This document shows, one piece after another, positions 44,388 through 57,700 of a DNA stretch of 64,000 nucleotides. The translations under genes were made by a program, and so were the position numbers. This DNA comes from Strongylocentrotus droebachiensis (taxonomy: Eukaryota; Echinodermata; Echinoidea; Camarodonta; Strongylocentrotidae). The notes beneath the pieces were generated by a model. It was not told the DNA's origin. It saw nothing but the letters and a program-made list of their open reading frames with translations, and ran no database searches. The stretch is from the NCBI GenBank assembly GCA_035222895.1, contig JAVYIG010002094.1, positions 208,096-272,095 of the forward strand. Reading direction: 5' to 3'. The number at the start of each line of letters is the position of its first letter. The first letter of the stretch is position 1.

Positions 44388-44924
44388 TATATATAAATAT
44401 AGGCGTGAAGGAAATAGTCTAGGAATGTGTGACGTAGATGTTGTCATGTCAGAGTTGAGAATTCTCGCACTTTTATATATATTTATATCGCTTCTTTTCC
44501 ACGTAATTATCGTGTTTACAGCGGTGTTATTGCAAATTTCTCAAAATGTAAAGGACAACTATGATGATATTCAGATAATGATGGTAAAATGATAGATATA
44601 ATGGTAACGACTAACGATACTTATTTTCTTCTGGATAAGCAGTTTCAGGCACTAACAAACATATTTAAAATATTTTAATGTAAGGTCTTGTCCGTGCTGA
44701 TAATCAGCTCTTAGTCAGGTTAGTAGAGAAAACGAAGTAGTCAAAATCTTTCAGAATTGCGATTGGCAGAGAATACATGAAATCAAAACACCTAAAATTG
44801 GAGAGGTACGTCAAAGAAGGTTCTAGTAAAATTGGATCACCACAGACGGCTAAGATGGTCTTAAAGAGGGAGGATTTCGATGAAACTGTAGGAACTTCTC
44901 TTCTCATATCTTCCAATTAAACAG
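44388..44924. other. Upstream region of lectin gene copy B
   Basis: The exon for the signal peptide is expected upstream of 44925 but was not identified. A hydrophobic open frame starting at 44446 (MSELRILALLYIF) is tempting but its donors are in the wrong phase. Confidence 0.4.
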
Positions 44925-45161
44925 CTTTCCTCGTGTCATCGGATGGAAGCAGCGATGAGACAAAGACTTGCTGTACAGACAGATTCGGCCTGAATTACAC
45001 CTTACCAATGTTCTTTGAGTGTCAGAAGAAAGGACATCCAAATGGCAGTATGGTAGACACCATCCCAAAGATTATCCCACATCCATTCGAGATGGTCGGT
45101 TGCACCAGAAGGCAGAGAGGACTAGGCATTCCTCCTGGACGTCGAGTGTGCAGATTCCCAG
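44925..45161 (+). CDS. Copy B, Cys-containing N-terminal exon
   Basis: About 79 residues with acceptor AAACAG and donor GTAACT. Five cysteines (TCCTD, FFEC, VGCTRR, RRVC). I do not recognise the fold. It directly precedes the EGF exon in frame. Confidence 0.7.
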
Positions 45162-48100
45162 GTAACTGTTTCTTTCTCTACTATCTTTAAAATCGTTAAC
45201 GAGACTCAGCATGTATATATTGATTTACCTAATTCTTGTCATGTATAAAACAGTTCACAACAAATTAAACTATAACATTTGTAATCCATGGAAATCATGA
45301 TTTATGTGGTACACAATATTTTGTAAACCTATTTTCCAACAATGAATGCCCTGAATAAATCTTAAAGCACTTCCATCTTCAATCATTTAAATATTTCACA
45401 GATTGTGACGTGAATCCATGTGCAAATGGCTGGTGTGAGGAAACCATGACGGGCTATCTATGTCACTGCTCATCTGGATTTCAAGGGGAATATTGTACTG
45501 AACCTTATGAACGTAAGAGCAACAGAAAAGTTTGTCCGCTTCTCTTGAGTTTGGTCCCAGTTATAGAACATGAAATATATACTTTATGCACACCAGGCAG
45601 AGAAAATCAGTTCTTGACGCGCACTCGGGGGAGAGGCACGTGCCCCCGAAACAAATGTATAATGTTCCCCTGACGCCCCGCCCCCATGAAAACAACGTAG
45701 ACAAGATTAAATTTAACACAAACAAATACATTACAACTTGTTATTGCATATACTGCCTTAAGCTAGTTCTGATTTGTTTTTGCTTTTTCGCAAGCTGCGT
45801 GACGATCGAACGACTAGAATTTGGAAGCCCTTTATTGTCGTTGTCGGCAACTGTTGCACGTCGAATGGTCTTAGCCATTCCTGCAACATTTGTTCAACTG
45901 GTAGGCAACAACAGCATCACTGGCCTACAAAAGCTAGGCTCGCATCATAGACCTAGTACAGATTAAGAAGAATATCGACCACCACCCGCGTCGTTGGATC
46001 TAGTCCTGGGACTTAACAGGTCGAGGTTAATTGGTCAGTGGTCCTTCTAGGACTGACGAAAAGTGACGATAATGAATTCAGTATTTCATTCTAGAATCTG
46101 ATAGTCATATAAAGAACATGACTGTCTTACTAATTATAGTGAAGCCCGTTTTAGTGGCCACCTCTCTATAAAAAAAAAATTGTTTCTCCCTTTATAGAAA
46201 GAAATGTGTGTCATAGAACCTGTCTACAGTGGCCACTTTTCTGTTTCCTTTAAGTGGCCTTTATAGACAAGTTGACTGAAGGTTACCCTTAAGTGTTCTT
46301 CACTTCACGTTAGCAACTATCTATGAACTTAACATAAGTCACTATCTATCAATCTTTAAACCAGTTAACACCGACACAAATCAGCCTGAATTGACCCAGG
46401 GGATGATTGTCGCCTGCGTGGACAATATCAACGTAACCGTTGAGCTTGGTACCCCGAATAAGTCGGTAGAGTTCACCCCACCATCGGCTGTCAGTACAGA
46501 TGGAACCAACCTCTTGGTCACCTTTAACTATAGATCGGGAGATGTATTCCCAGTCGGGCTAACTGAGGTTGTGTACACCTTTGCCGTGGAGAGCGGAACC
46601 CAAAAATCTTCTTGTACCTTCAACATCAACGTCAGGACGAGTAAGGAAAATATATTCATGGGCAATTAATTCAAGCTGCTTATATAAAGTGCGATACTGT
46701 TGATTGAACGACATCTGCTTTTGTGCCAATAATTGCACCAGTCGAAGTCTAAACTTCCATTATGGACAGGCCGCTCTTCCTAAAACACGTACTACACCCT
46801 AAATCAATCTGAAACCAAATTATAACCTTTCCTACATTTTTGAGGAAATAAACCCTGAAGCAAATGTCGCTGAAACATACGTCGGGTCGCCACTTGTACG
46901 TCTTTGTAATACTTAGAGACATGTACAGGTATGATCATGTTAAGATATAGGCCTATTTGAATCACTGGGCGTAGGGATCGAGGGGAAAAGGTGCGTCTAG
47001 GCACAAGTAGAGATATTATTGGAATTCATAGTCGTAATTGTTCCATACAATATTAAAGCCCCACTGCACTACTTGTTGCTACTTACTCCCTCTATATAGA
47101 AAGCAATGCCTAAGCAGTGCCCGTTGTTCCCGATGATCCTCTTTTTCTTAAGTTAATTGAGAGCTGTGTTGATGAGATAACTACCTGTCATGCAGTGACC
47201 ACGCTGGATGGTCTAATTCTTCCTAGCCAAACTAGTGCAGACGGGCTTTAAATCAAGTAAACGTCTCTTTATCCGTTTTCCTAAGCCTTCAATGGTTTGA
47301 ATAGGTAGCAATACAATAAAACATTAAAGATGCGATTGCATTGTGTAAGAAACGTTGTGGAATCGATCAGAAAAGGTTGGTCATCTAGCATATAGAATAT
47401 AAGTATTAGTGTGTACTGAAAGGTTCTGGAATCATCAAATCGATAAGAAATTTGGCCCAGTCTTGGTAAAGTTACAAGCACCGTACACGGAAAGATGTAT
47501 ATGGGACTACGCACACGTGCGCGACACTTGCGTTTTATCTCTCACATCCCAATAGATAAACTAATTTAGCAAATATATCAATTAGTAGGCGGTTTCCCGG
47601 CAACATTGTTATCATCATGTATTAGTCAAAACATATTCTTTCACATGATTGGTAATAAGAGCTTCCATTTCATTTTTTTCTAAATTGGGGCGTTTCCAAA
47701 ACTGGTCTTTACCTTTAACAAATAACGTCTTCATCTTGTAGTTGATACCACTCCTCCTGTGGTAACATCCTGCCCTTCGAACCGGATATACTCAGTTGTC
47801 ACAAATACCATACCGATCTTCTGGACGCCACCAACAGCCAGAGATGAGTCCGGAATTGCATTGATCATCGCTAACTATCATCCTGGATTTTACGTTGTAA
47901 CGAACAGCTTCATGAACGTCTTTTACGTTGTGACCGACAACAGTGGCCTTTTAAACACTACCTGTTCTTTCAACATCACCCTCGTTTCCGTTGGTATGTT
48001 ATCACAATATTTTTTTCCTCCAAATGTTATACTGCAAAAAATAAATAAGTAGTGCAAACAAATTCCATATTTCGTCTTATATTATTTTTGAAACACACTC

Positions 48101-49482
48101 ATTTGATATTCGTTTGATCCCTATTATTATTATTTATTATTTTAAACATAATAACAGCCATGTGGTCGAAACTGTGTGGTAACCAATTTTCCATATTCCT
48201 GTAATAAGGGGGAATTATAGTCGTTTCCCCGTCATATATAAATGGAAGAATTAGGGACAAATGTCCCCAATGGATGCCCATTCTGAGACAGTAAGAAAAG
48301 TGAGACTGAATAAAAACAAGAAGACTAACATTCTAGTAATTTATCATGGTAACCGTTCTTGAATGTGTAAATTTGCATCAACATTTTATTAGTTGATCCA
48401 GCTTGTAATTTGAAACATTAAAGGACCCAGTATAGATCCACGGGGGAAACCAGGGAGCCGTTTCACAAAGCTTTATGACCTATCGAAGGTGAGGTGAGAC
48501 TAGAGGATCAAAATAGATTCCTTTCGTCTCTTTTGGAACATTAATAAAATTATATGGTCACAGGTGGGAGAGACAAAATTCGGTGATTGTCTTTTTTTTA
48601 ATGAAACATCTACTAGAACATGACAGTCGATATCCTTGGGTTATATAGACCCCGTTCTCACTCACTTCCTAGAACCATCTAGGCTGGACCGATCCAGTGG
48701 ATCGCTCCTGACCAGAGGTTCGCTTCGTTCTCACTTACGAGCTAGCCCGCTCCTGTTGCTGGGGGTTACAAAGGTCAACGGGTCAAATGTTTTGCGCGGA
48801 ATTTCAAACCGAATAGAGTCCCTCATCTTCTGCTATATTTTGTTATTTCCGTAGAGTCAGAGTGGACATGCACGTCCTCGAAGTGCTATCGAGGTTATAC
48901 GATGAAATCTTGGCAAGAGGCCCACGACTTCTGCCTCACTCTTGGACCGATAAGCACGGCTACAGGAGAGAAGATACCGTCTCTCCTCTTTGAAGACGAA
49001 GAGGTGTACACACACATCAGGCACTTCGGACGTGTCGCATGGATCAACCTCAACGACATACAAGCCGAAGGGCACTACGTAGATGACACAGGAGCTGTCC
49101 CGAATACAACCAGTAAGATTTTTTTTTTATTATTATTTTATTTTTTTAATATTTTTTTTAAACATAAGGAACGCGATAACTATTCAGTACAGAAATAATA
49201 AACGAAAATTGCCACAACTTTCAATTTCAGCCTATAAAACAATGAATTGTGTTGAACTGAATCATTAAATGTTTTTAATGTGGGGAGGGGGGGTTGCCTA
49301 ATGGCCTATAGACTAATAGTTTTATCCCGTTTTTATCATGAAAACAAATTTATCTTTCAGGTTGGCTCCGTGGTTCTCCGGATGGTGGTTTCTTTGAAAA
49401 CTGTGTGGCTGTTACTCTGACAGGTTGGGTGGACTTCAAGTGCGACTATAAACTACCCACCATATGTCAGATACTGCTATAA
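44925..49482 (+). CDS. EGF/HYR/C-type-lectin gene, copy B
   Basis: Six exons, all phase 1 at both internal borders: 44925-45161, 45402-45512, 46365-46640, 47742-47993, 48855-49112 and 49361-49482. In order they encode a Cys-containing region, one EGF domain, an HYR-like domain, a second HYR domain, and a C-type lectin-like domain split over two exons ending in ICQILL and a stop. Uniform phase 1 exons allow clean domain shuffling and are usual for secreted modular proteins. The lectin domain lacks a clear EPN or QPD motif. The signal exon is not found, so the 5' end is incomplete. Likely a secreted or matrix recognition protein; the ligand is unknown. Copy A at 16280-18712 duplicates the last three exons. 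No named orthologue is claimed. Confidence 0.85.
45402..45512 (+). CDS. Copy B, EGF exon
   Basis: 37 codons with six cysteines in EGF spacing: DCDVNPCANGWC, then YLCHCSSGFQGEYC. Acceptor TTTCACAG, donor GTAAGA. The start DxDxNPC resembles calcium-binding EGF but is not complete. Confidence 0.88.
46140..46290. mobile_element. Degenerate relative of the CAGTCAAACCTG MITE
   Basis: In intron DNA of copy B: AGTGAAGCCCGTTTTAGTGG, ACCTGTCTACAGTGGCCAC and GTGGCCTTTATAGACAAG repeat the theme of 42659-42831 with many changes. Confidence 0.45.
46365..46640 (+). CDS. Copy B, first HYR-like exon
   Basis: 92 codons: IVACVDNINVTVELG, VEFTPPSAVSTDG, VVYTFAVESG and CTFNINV. Two cysteines and the closing C-x-F-x-I-x-V pattern fit the HYR fold. 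Acceptor CCAG, donor GTAAGG. Confidence 0.82.
46641..47741. other. Intron of copy B
   Basis: About 1.1 kb between HYR exons. Nothing recognised apart from the start of the duplicated unit near 47714. Confidence 0.6.
47742..47993 (+). CDS. Copy B, second HYR exon
   Basis: 84 codons beginning DTTPPVVTSCPSN and ending CSFNITLVSV. About 90% identical in DNA to 16280-16531 with 14 residue changes, by eye. Confidence 0.9.
48855..49482 (+). CDS. Copy B, C-type lectin-like domain (two exons)
   Basis: Exons 48855-49112 and 49361-49482. WTC, EAHDFC, WIND-like WINLND, FENCVAV and KLPTIC are the expected CTLD landmarks, giving the conserved cysteines. Compared with copy A, eight of nine exon differences change the residue. 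Confidence 0.88.
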
Positions 49483-50029
49483 AAGCATAGGGAAATTGCG
49501 GAACTTTCAGAGATTTCTTTTCGAATTTTCTTAATATAAGTTCTGGCAAATAATTCACCGATGAAGAAAAACAAAAATGGACGAAATTGCGAGAAGGAGA
49601 AATGACTACAAGTTGCATGAAATATACCGACGTCATGGGCCTTTTCGTCATTTTCTATTTAAAACAATAACTATTTGTTGAACCGTTATAATTGGTTCGC
49701 TTTAGTCATTTTTGTCTCGATATTGTCTTCGATTAATTGTGAACTATTTCTTTAGTTTTTATCATAAATTCATTTGTATATTTTAGATTCTTTAAACTTC
49801 ATAGATCCATAGAAATATTCTGCTTACATCAAATACGGTATGCGATGAGTCATTATATAATATGTAAACACGAGATACAAATGAAAGAATTTAGTAGACC
49901 ACTTCACGTTGTTAATGCATTGGTGATTTGAAAGCATGATGTAATTGGTGCAATGCACAGTTGGTTAGTTTAGTTGTTTGTTCTTTGTTTCATGTAAATA
50001 TGTATATCTTAATTTAGATGAGTGCTTAA

Positions 50030-50969
50030 AGGTGAAATTCAAAGAAGATCACAAATATGTCAACTAATGTATCACTAGAAACTGGTAAGCTAACAGATGG
50101 CCATCGTATAAGTTTTAGGTCAACTACATATCGGGTGATTTATAAAAATACAAATACAACAACCTCCATAGCAGCTGTGATATACGAGAGATTCGCCGGA
50201 AAAATAACGATGTTTTAATGACGTCACTATATGGACCAACACTGCCCAAGCAGACGACATCCCATAGAGAATGAACATAATTGCAAAACTATTATTTCTC
50301 AAATTATAATGAGTTTAGTGCATATAAATGTAATGGCATGTCAAACCATTCAAAAGGGGATATGACCCAATTCTGATAACTAAAATCTTTTGCTTGTAAA
50401 TACACAGGATAGGGGTTAATTAACAATCAAAGAAACCAGACTTTCAAAATTGAAAAACACCCGGAATGATATTAAGGACGGTATTTGTTCCCTCTTGAAA
50501 CGCCGAACATAACCCGGTGTGTGCAGCTGAATATAGGCCTACAATGGCGTCTTATTTTGTTTACAAGCGACAAATTACTTTATTTTTGTATCGCTGCATT
50601 TGTCATCAAAATAAAACCATGCGCGGGGTTTAGAGTGAGGCAATAGATTATATATTTAGCCTGACGGTAGTGAAGTAAGAGAAAAAACTCAAGAGAAGAT
50701 GAAAACTAAGGCACTGAAAATGTGTGAGATGTCATGGGACATCGTCTGCTTGTGCAAGTCATGTTCATATTGTAATCTCACACATCTCAGCAGCGTTCGG
50801 AGAGCTCTTCAGGTGCTATGCCGGGGCTGTATTTAAGCGTTTTGTAATTTATAATAATCATTACTTCGAATGTTTCCAAGCATTGAATTTTGATAACCTT
50901 GTCGAATCAAAGTTTCAACTTTGCAATAATGAAAATAAAGTTAGTTTTTAAAATCAATGAATATCTACT
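50030..50969. mobile_element. TTAA-flanked element, copy 2
   Basis: TTAA at 50026-50029 and 50970-50973. Near-identical to 19260-20199, so it was already present before the duplication. Confidence 0.75.
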
Positions 50970-51447
50970 TTAAAGCGATACTGAACTGATGAATGTTCTG
51001 CCCTAGCATGCAGTATATTACACAGCGCTACCTCATGGTCAACTTGCTAACATGGCGTATTAAACCCAACACATAATCATAGTTGCAGTCTGAGCATGAG
51101 CAGATAAAGTTCATTGCAGACCAAATTGTGAAATACACGGAGACAAAATAATGGATACATGCTCGTGACAGTTATGTAATAATTATTCATTCATGCACAG
51201 GCAGTGCACTCCGTGATATACAGGTGGAAGTATTATTTGAAAAGGGAAACAAAGGCTATTTATGTAGCACCTCCCTCACTGTAAGAGTGATTATTTCAAA
51301 ATGTACAAAGTGAGACCTCTTCATGTTTTAGATCTGTGGATATTCGGGGTCATTTGGGACATGTGCTATTAAACCGTGAACTGTATTGCAGCAAGAGGAC
51401 TCGGTGTGAAGACCATCAGCGCAGTGAGTTACGGGACGTGTCTTTTT

Positions 51448-51765
51448 AGGTGGGCTGTATCTAATACAGACCACCTCATAATTTTGTTAAAATTGCCTTT
51501 ATTATTATTTATTTATCAGGTGGGCTGTATCTAATACAGACCACCTTATATTTTTGTTAAAATCGCCTTTATTTATTATTTATTTATCAGGTGGGCTGTA
51601 TCTAATACAGACCACCTTATATTTTTGTTAAAATCGCCTTTATTATTTATCAGGTGGGCTGTATCTAATACAGACCACCTTATATTTTTGTTAAAATCGC
51701 CTTTATCAGGTGGGCTGTATCTAATACAGACCACCTTATATTTTTGTTAAAATTGCCTTTATTAT
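51448..51765 (+). repeat. Five tandem 5' heads
   Basis: Each head is the 29-bp hairpin followed by TTATATTTTTGTTAAAAT, GCCTTTAT and a variable TTTA/TTA tail. Spacing is 70, 71, 63 and 56 bp. Confidence 0.9.
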
Positions 51766-54700
51766 TATTATTTATTTATTTTTCATATTTTGACCCACTT
51801 TTTTGTTAGCAAAATTTCTTTGAAATGGTTCAATCAAATGCTTTGATATTTGGCATACATATGTATAGGCATATGGACAAGACACGGTAAGGTTTTCAAC
51901 CTTGACCTTGACTGATGACGTCATCTAGGCGCCATTTTGTGAAATTTTCTGAAAATCAACTCTTGTTCATATCTTCATAACCAAAAGTAATTTCTCATTC
52001 ATATTTATCATGATCAAGGTCAATATCCGTCCGGTCAATTTCAGGTCAAAAAACGCGCGCGTGCGCGTACGTCCGCGCGTCAGTGCGCGCGCAAAATGTT
52101 TAAATGCTCAAAATCGTCTCAAATTTATTTCGCATACGTTTCAGGTCATTTAAAGCATTTTATAAAAAATCGCGCGTATGAGCATGCGCGCGCGTTTTCG
52201 CGCGTAACACCATTACAAAACATAGAATCGCCATTTTTTTTTATTTCATGATATTTCTCATATTTTTTCAAGGAATTTGATACCATGTTTATCTCTTTAT
52301 GACCATTATGAACAAGATGAGCGTAAATTCAAGATAAATGTCAGTGCGCGAGAGCTCTTTTAATACATAGCATATATGGGCAAAAACATGCCTATACAAA
52401 ATCCGTTATAGCTCTTTGAAATGTACCGGGATCCTTAATTTTTTTTCATATTTAGATAGAGTATGAGTCGGAAATATGATTTCATGTCTCATTTGGCCAT
52501 TAAGTGTATCGTGACATCATCACAATGACCTTGGAACTCAAAATACGAATTTGCATATTATGACGTCAGCATATTTATGTAAAATTGATTGTATCTCTGT
52601 AAATATTGATCATTTTTCTTCAAAATTTCGATATGTTGTAGCTAAGACGATTTTCTACAAGCGCAGTAATAACCATTTTTCATTTTGATGACGTCATCAT
52701 AGTGAAAATTTTGATTAAAATCCTCATGTCAAAAACTTCATAATTTGCGTGTTATGCCTATAGAAGGTGAATTTAGTTCACGTTATGAATCTACATGATA
52801 TTGTTTTTTAAGAATTTGTAAGCAGTATGTCGCTTATTTTTGCTCTATTTTGTCTCAAATTTTAGTTGACCAGCCCACCTATACTTGTTCCAAACAAGTA
52901 TTATATGTCTAGTTTATTATTTATTATTTATTTTTCTTATTTCGACCCACTTTTTGTTAGCAAGATAACTTTGAAATTATTCAATCAAATGCTTTGAAAT
53001 TTGGCACAAATATGTATAGGCATATGGAAAAAACACAGTAATGTTTTCAACCTTGACCTTCACTGATGACGTCATCTAGGCGCCATTTTGTGAAATTTTC
53101 TGAAAATAAACTCATGATCATATCTTCATAACCAAAAGTAATTTCTCATTCATATTTATCAGGATCAAGGTCAATATGTGTCCGGTCAATTTCAGGTCAA
53201 AAAACGCGCACGTGCGCGTACGTCCGCGCGTCAATGCGCGCGCAAATTTTTTAAATGCTCAAAATCGTCTCAAATTTATTTTGCATACGTTTCAGGTCAT
53301 TTTAAGCATTTGATAAAAAATCGCGCGTACGAGCATGCGCGCGCGTTTTCGCGCGTAACACCATTAAAAAACATAGAATCGCCATTTTTTTTTCTTTCAT
53401 GATATTTCTCATATTTTTTCAAGGAATTTGATACAATGTTTATCTCTTTATGACCATTATTAACAAGATGAGCGTAAATTCAAGATAAATGTCAGTGCGC
53501 GCGAGCTCTTTTAATACATAGCATATATGGGCAAAAACATGCCTATACAAAATCCGTTATAGCCCTTTGGAATGCACCGGGATCCTCAATTTTTATTTCA
53601 TATTTAGATAGAGTATGAGTCGAAAATATGATTCCATGTCTCATTTGGCCATTAAGTGTATCGTGACATCATCACAATGGCCTTGGAACTCAAAATACGA
53701 ATTTGCATATTATGACGTCAGCATATTTATGTAAAATTGATTGTATCTCTGTAAATATTGATCAATTTTCTTCAAAATTTCGATATGTTGTAGCTAAGAC
53801 AATTCTCTACAAGCGCAGTAATAACCATTTTTCATTTTGATGACGTCATCATAGTGAAAATTTTGATTAAAGGCCTCATGTCAAAAACTTCATAATTTGC
53901 GTGTTATGCCTATAGAAGGTGAATTTAGTTCACGTTATGAATCTACATGATATTGTCTTTTAAGAATTTGTAAGCAGTATGTCGCTTATTTTTGCTCTAT
54001 TTTGTCTCAAATGTAAGTTGACCAGCCCACCTATACTTGTTCCATACAAGTATTATATGTCTAGTTTATTTTTCTTATTTCGACCCACTTTTTGTTAGCA
54101 AGATAACTTAAAAAAAACTTAATCAAATAACTTGAAATTTGGCACACATATGTATAGGCATATGGAGAAAACACAGTAAGGTTTTCAACCTTGACCTTGA
54201 CTGATGACGTCATCTAGGCGCCATTTTGTGAAATTTTCTGAAAATAAACTCATGATCATATCTTCATAACCAAAAGGTATTTCTCATTCATATTTATTAT
54301 GATCAAGGTCAATATCAGTCCAGTCAATTTCAGGTCAAAAAACGCGCGCGTGCGCGTACGTCCGCGCGTCAATGCGCGCGCAAAATTTTTAAATGCTCAA
54401 AATCGTCTCAAATTTATTTTGCATACGTTTCAGGTCATTTTAAGCATTTTATAAAAAATCGCGCGTACGAGCATGCGCGCGCGTTTTCGCGCGTAACACC
54501 ATTAAAAAACATAGAATCGCATTTTTTTTTTCTTTCATGATATTTCTCATATTTTTTCAAGGAATTTGATTCCATGTTTATCTCTTTATGACCATTATTA
54601 ACAAGATGAGCGTAAATTCAAGATAAATGTCAGTGCGCGCGAGGTCTTTTAATACATAGCATATATGGGCAAAAACATGCCTATACAAAATCCGTTATAG

Positions 54701-57700
54701 CTCTTTGGAATGCACCGGGATCCTCAATTTTTTTTCATATTAAGATAGAGTATGAGTCTGAAATATGATTCCATGTCTCATTTGGCCATTAAGTGTATCG
54801 TGACATCATCACAATGGCCTTGGAACTCAAAATACGAATTTGCATATTATGACGTCAGCATATTTATGTAAAATTGATTGTATCTCTGTAAATATTGATC
54901 AATTTTCTTCAAAATTTCGATATGTTGTAGCTAAGACAATTCTCTACAAGCGCAGTAATAATCATTTTTCATTTTGATGACGTCATCATAGTGAAAATTT
55001 TGATTAAAGGCCTCATGTCAAAAACTTCATAATTTGCGTGTTATGCCTATAGAAGGTGAATTTAGTTCACGTTATGAATCTACATGATATTGTCGTTTAA
55101 GAATTTGTAAGCAGTATGTCGCTTATTTTTGCTCTATTTTGTCTCAAATGTTAGTTGACCAGCCCACCTATACTTGTTCCAAACAAGTATTATATGTCTA
55201 GTCAGGTGGGCTGTATCTAATACAGACCACCTTATATTTTTGTTAAAATTGCCTTTATTTATTTATTTATTATTTATTATTTATTTATTTTTCTTAATTC
55301 TTGCCACTTTTTTGTTAGCAAGATAACTTTGAAATGGTTCAATCAAATGCTTTGATATTTGACACACATATGTATAGGCATATGGACAAGACACGGTAAG
55401 GTTTTCAACCTTGACCTTGACTGATGACGTCATATAGGCGCCATTTTGTGAAATTTTCTGAAAATCATCTCATGATCATATCTTCATAACCAAAAGGTAT
55501 TTTTCATTCATATTTATCATGATTAAGGTTAATATCAGTCCGGTTAATTTCAGGTCAAAAAACGCGCGCGTGCGCGTACGTCCGCGCGTCAGTGCGCGCG
55601 CAAAATTTTTAAATGCTCAAAATCGTCTCAAATTTATTTTGCATACGTTTCAGGTCATATTAAGCATTTTATAAAAAATCGCGCGTACGAGCATGCGCGC
55701 GCGTTTTCGCGCGTAACACCACTACAAAACATAAAATCGCCATTTTTTTTCTTTCATGATATTTCTCATATTTTTTCAAGGAATTTGATACCATGTTTAT
55801 CTCTTTATGACCATTATTAACAAGATGAGCGTAAATTAAAGATAAATGTCAGTGCGCGCGAGCTCTTGTAATACATAACATACATGGGCAAAAAAATGCC
55901 TATACATAATCCATTATAGCTCTTTGGGATGCACCTGGACCCCAATTCTGTTTTAATATTTGAAAAGAGTATATGTCAGAAATATGATTTCATGTCTAAT
56001 TTGGCCATGAAGTGTATCGTGACATCATCTTAATGGCCTTGGAACTCAAAATACGAATTTGCATATTATGACGTCAGCATATTTATGGAAAATTGATTGT
56101 ATCTCTGTATATATTGATTGATTTTCTTCAAAATTTCAATATGTTGTAGCTAAGATAATTCTCTACAAGTTAAATAATAACCCTTTTTCATTTTGATGAC
56201 GTCATCAGAGTGAAAATTTTGATTGAAGGCCTCATGTCAGAAATTTCATAATTTGCGTGTTATGACTATAGAAGGTGAATTTCGTTCACGTAATGAATCT
56301 ACATGATAGTGTTTTTTAAGAATTTTCAAGCAGTATTCGCTTAATTTTGCTCTATTTTGTTTTCAAATTTAAGTTGACCAGCCCACCTATACTTGTTCCA
56401 AACAAGTATTATGTCTAGTTATTTATTTATTTTTCTTATTTCGACCCACTTTTTTGTTAGCAAGATAACTTGACAATGGCTCAATCAAATAACTTAAATT
56501 TTGGCACACATATGTATAGGCATAGGAACAAAGCAAGGTAAGGTTTTCAACCTTGACCTTGACTGATGACGTCATCTAGGCGCCATTTTGTGAAATTTTC
56601 TGAAAATAAACTCATGATCATATCTTCATAACCAAAAGGTATTTCTCATTCATATTTATTATGATCAAGGTCAATATCAGTCCAGTCAATTTCAGGTCAA
56701 AAAACGCGCGCTTGCGCGTACGTCCGCGCGTCAATGCGCGCGCAAACATTTTAAATGCTCAAAATCGTCTCAAATTTATTTTGCATACGTTTCAGGTCAT
56801 TTTAAAAATTTTATAAAAAATCGCGCGTAAGAGCATGCGCGCGCGTTTTCGCGCGTAAAACCATTAAAACACATAGAATCGCCATTTTTTTTTCTTTCAT
56901 GATATTTCTCATATTTTTTCAAGGAATTTGATTCCATGTTTATCTCTTTATGACCATTATTAACAAGATGAGCGTAAATTCAAGATAAATGTCAGTGCGC
57001 GCGAGGTCTTTTAATACATAGCATATATGGGCAAAAACATGCCTATACAAAATCCGTTATAGCTCTTTGGAATGCACCGGGATCCTCAATTTTTTTTGAT
57101 ATTAAGATAGAGTATGAGTCGGAAATATGATTCCATGTCTCATTTGGCCATTAAGTGTATCGTGACATCATCACAATGGCCTTGGAACTCAAAATACGAA
57201 TTTGCATATTATGACGTCAGCATATTTATGTAAAATTGATTATATCTCTGTAAATATTGATCAATTTTCTTCAAAATTTCGATATGTTGTAGCTAAGACA
57301 ATTCTCTACAAGCGCAGTAATAATTATTTTTCATTTTGATGACGTCATCATAGTGAAAATTTTGATTAAAGGCCTCATGTCAAAAACTTCATAATTTGCG
57401 TGTTATGCCTATAGAAGGTGAATTTAGTTCACGTTATGAATCTACATGATATTGTCTTTTAAGAATTTGTAAGCAGTATGTCGCTTATTTTTGCTCTATT
57501 TTTTCTCAAATGTTAGTTGACCAGCCCACCTATACTTGTTCCAAACAAGTATTATATGTCTAGTTTATTTTTCTTATTTCGACCCACTTTTTTGTGTTCA
57601 AGATAATTTGAAAATGGCTCAATCAAATATCTTAAAATTTAACACACATATGTATAGGCATATTCACAAAACACAGCAAATTTTTCGACCTTGACCTTGA

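Noticed and set aside
44446-44592. Hydrophobic frame MSELRILALLYIF as the signal exon of lectin copy B
   Set aside because: The available donors (44548, 44584) leave phase 0, while the exon at 44925 needs a phase 1 donor.
53178-53402. 74-codon basic protein in the rolling-circle array
   Set aside because: The frame crosses the GCGC blocks by chance and is not open in all bodies.
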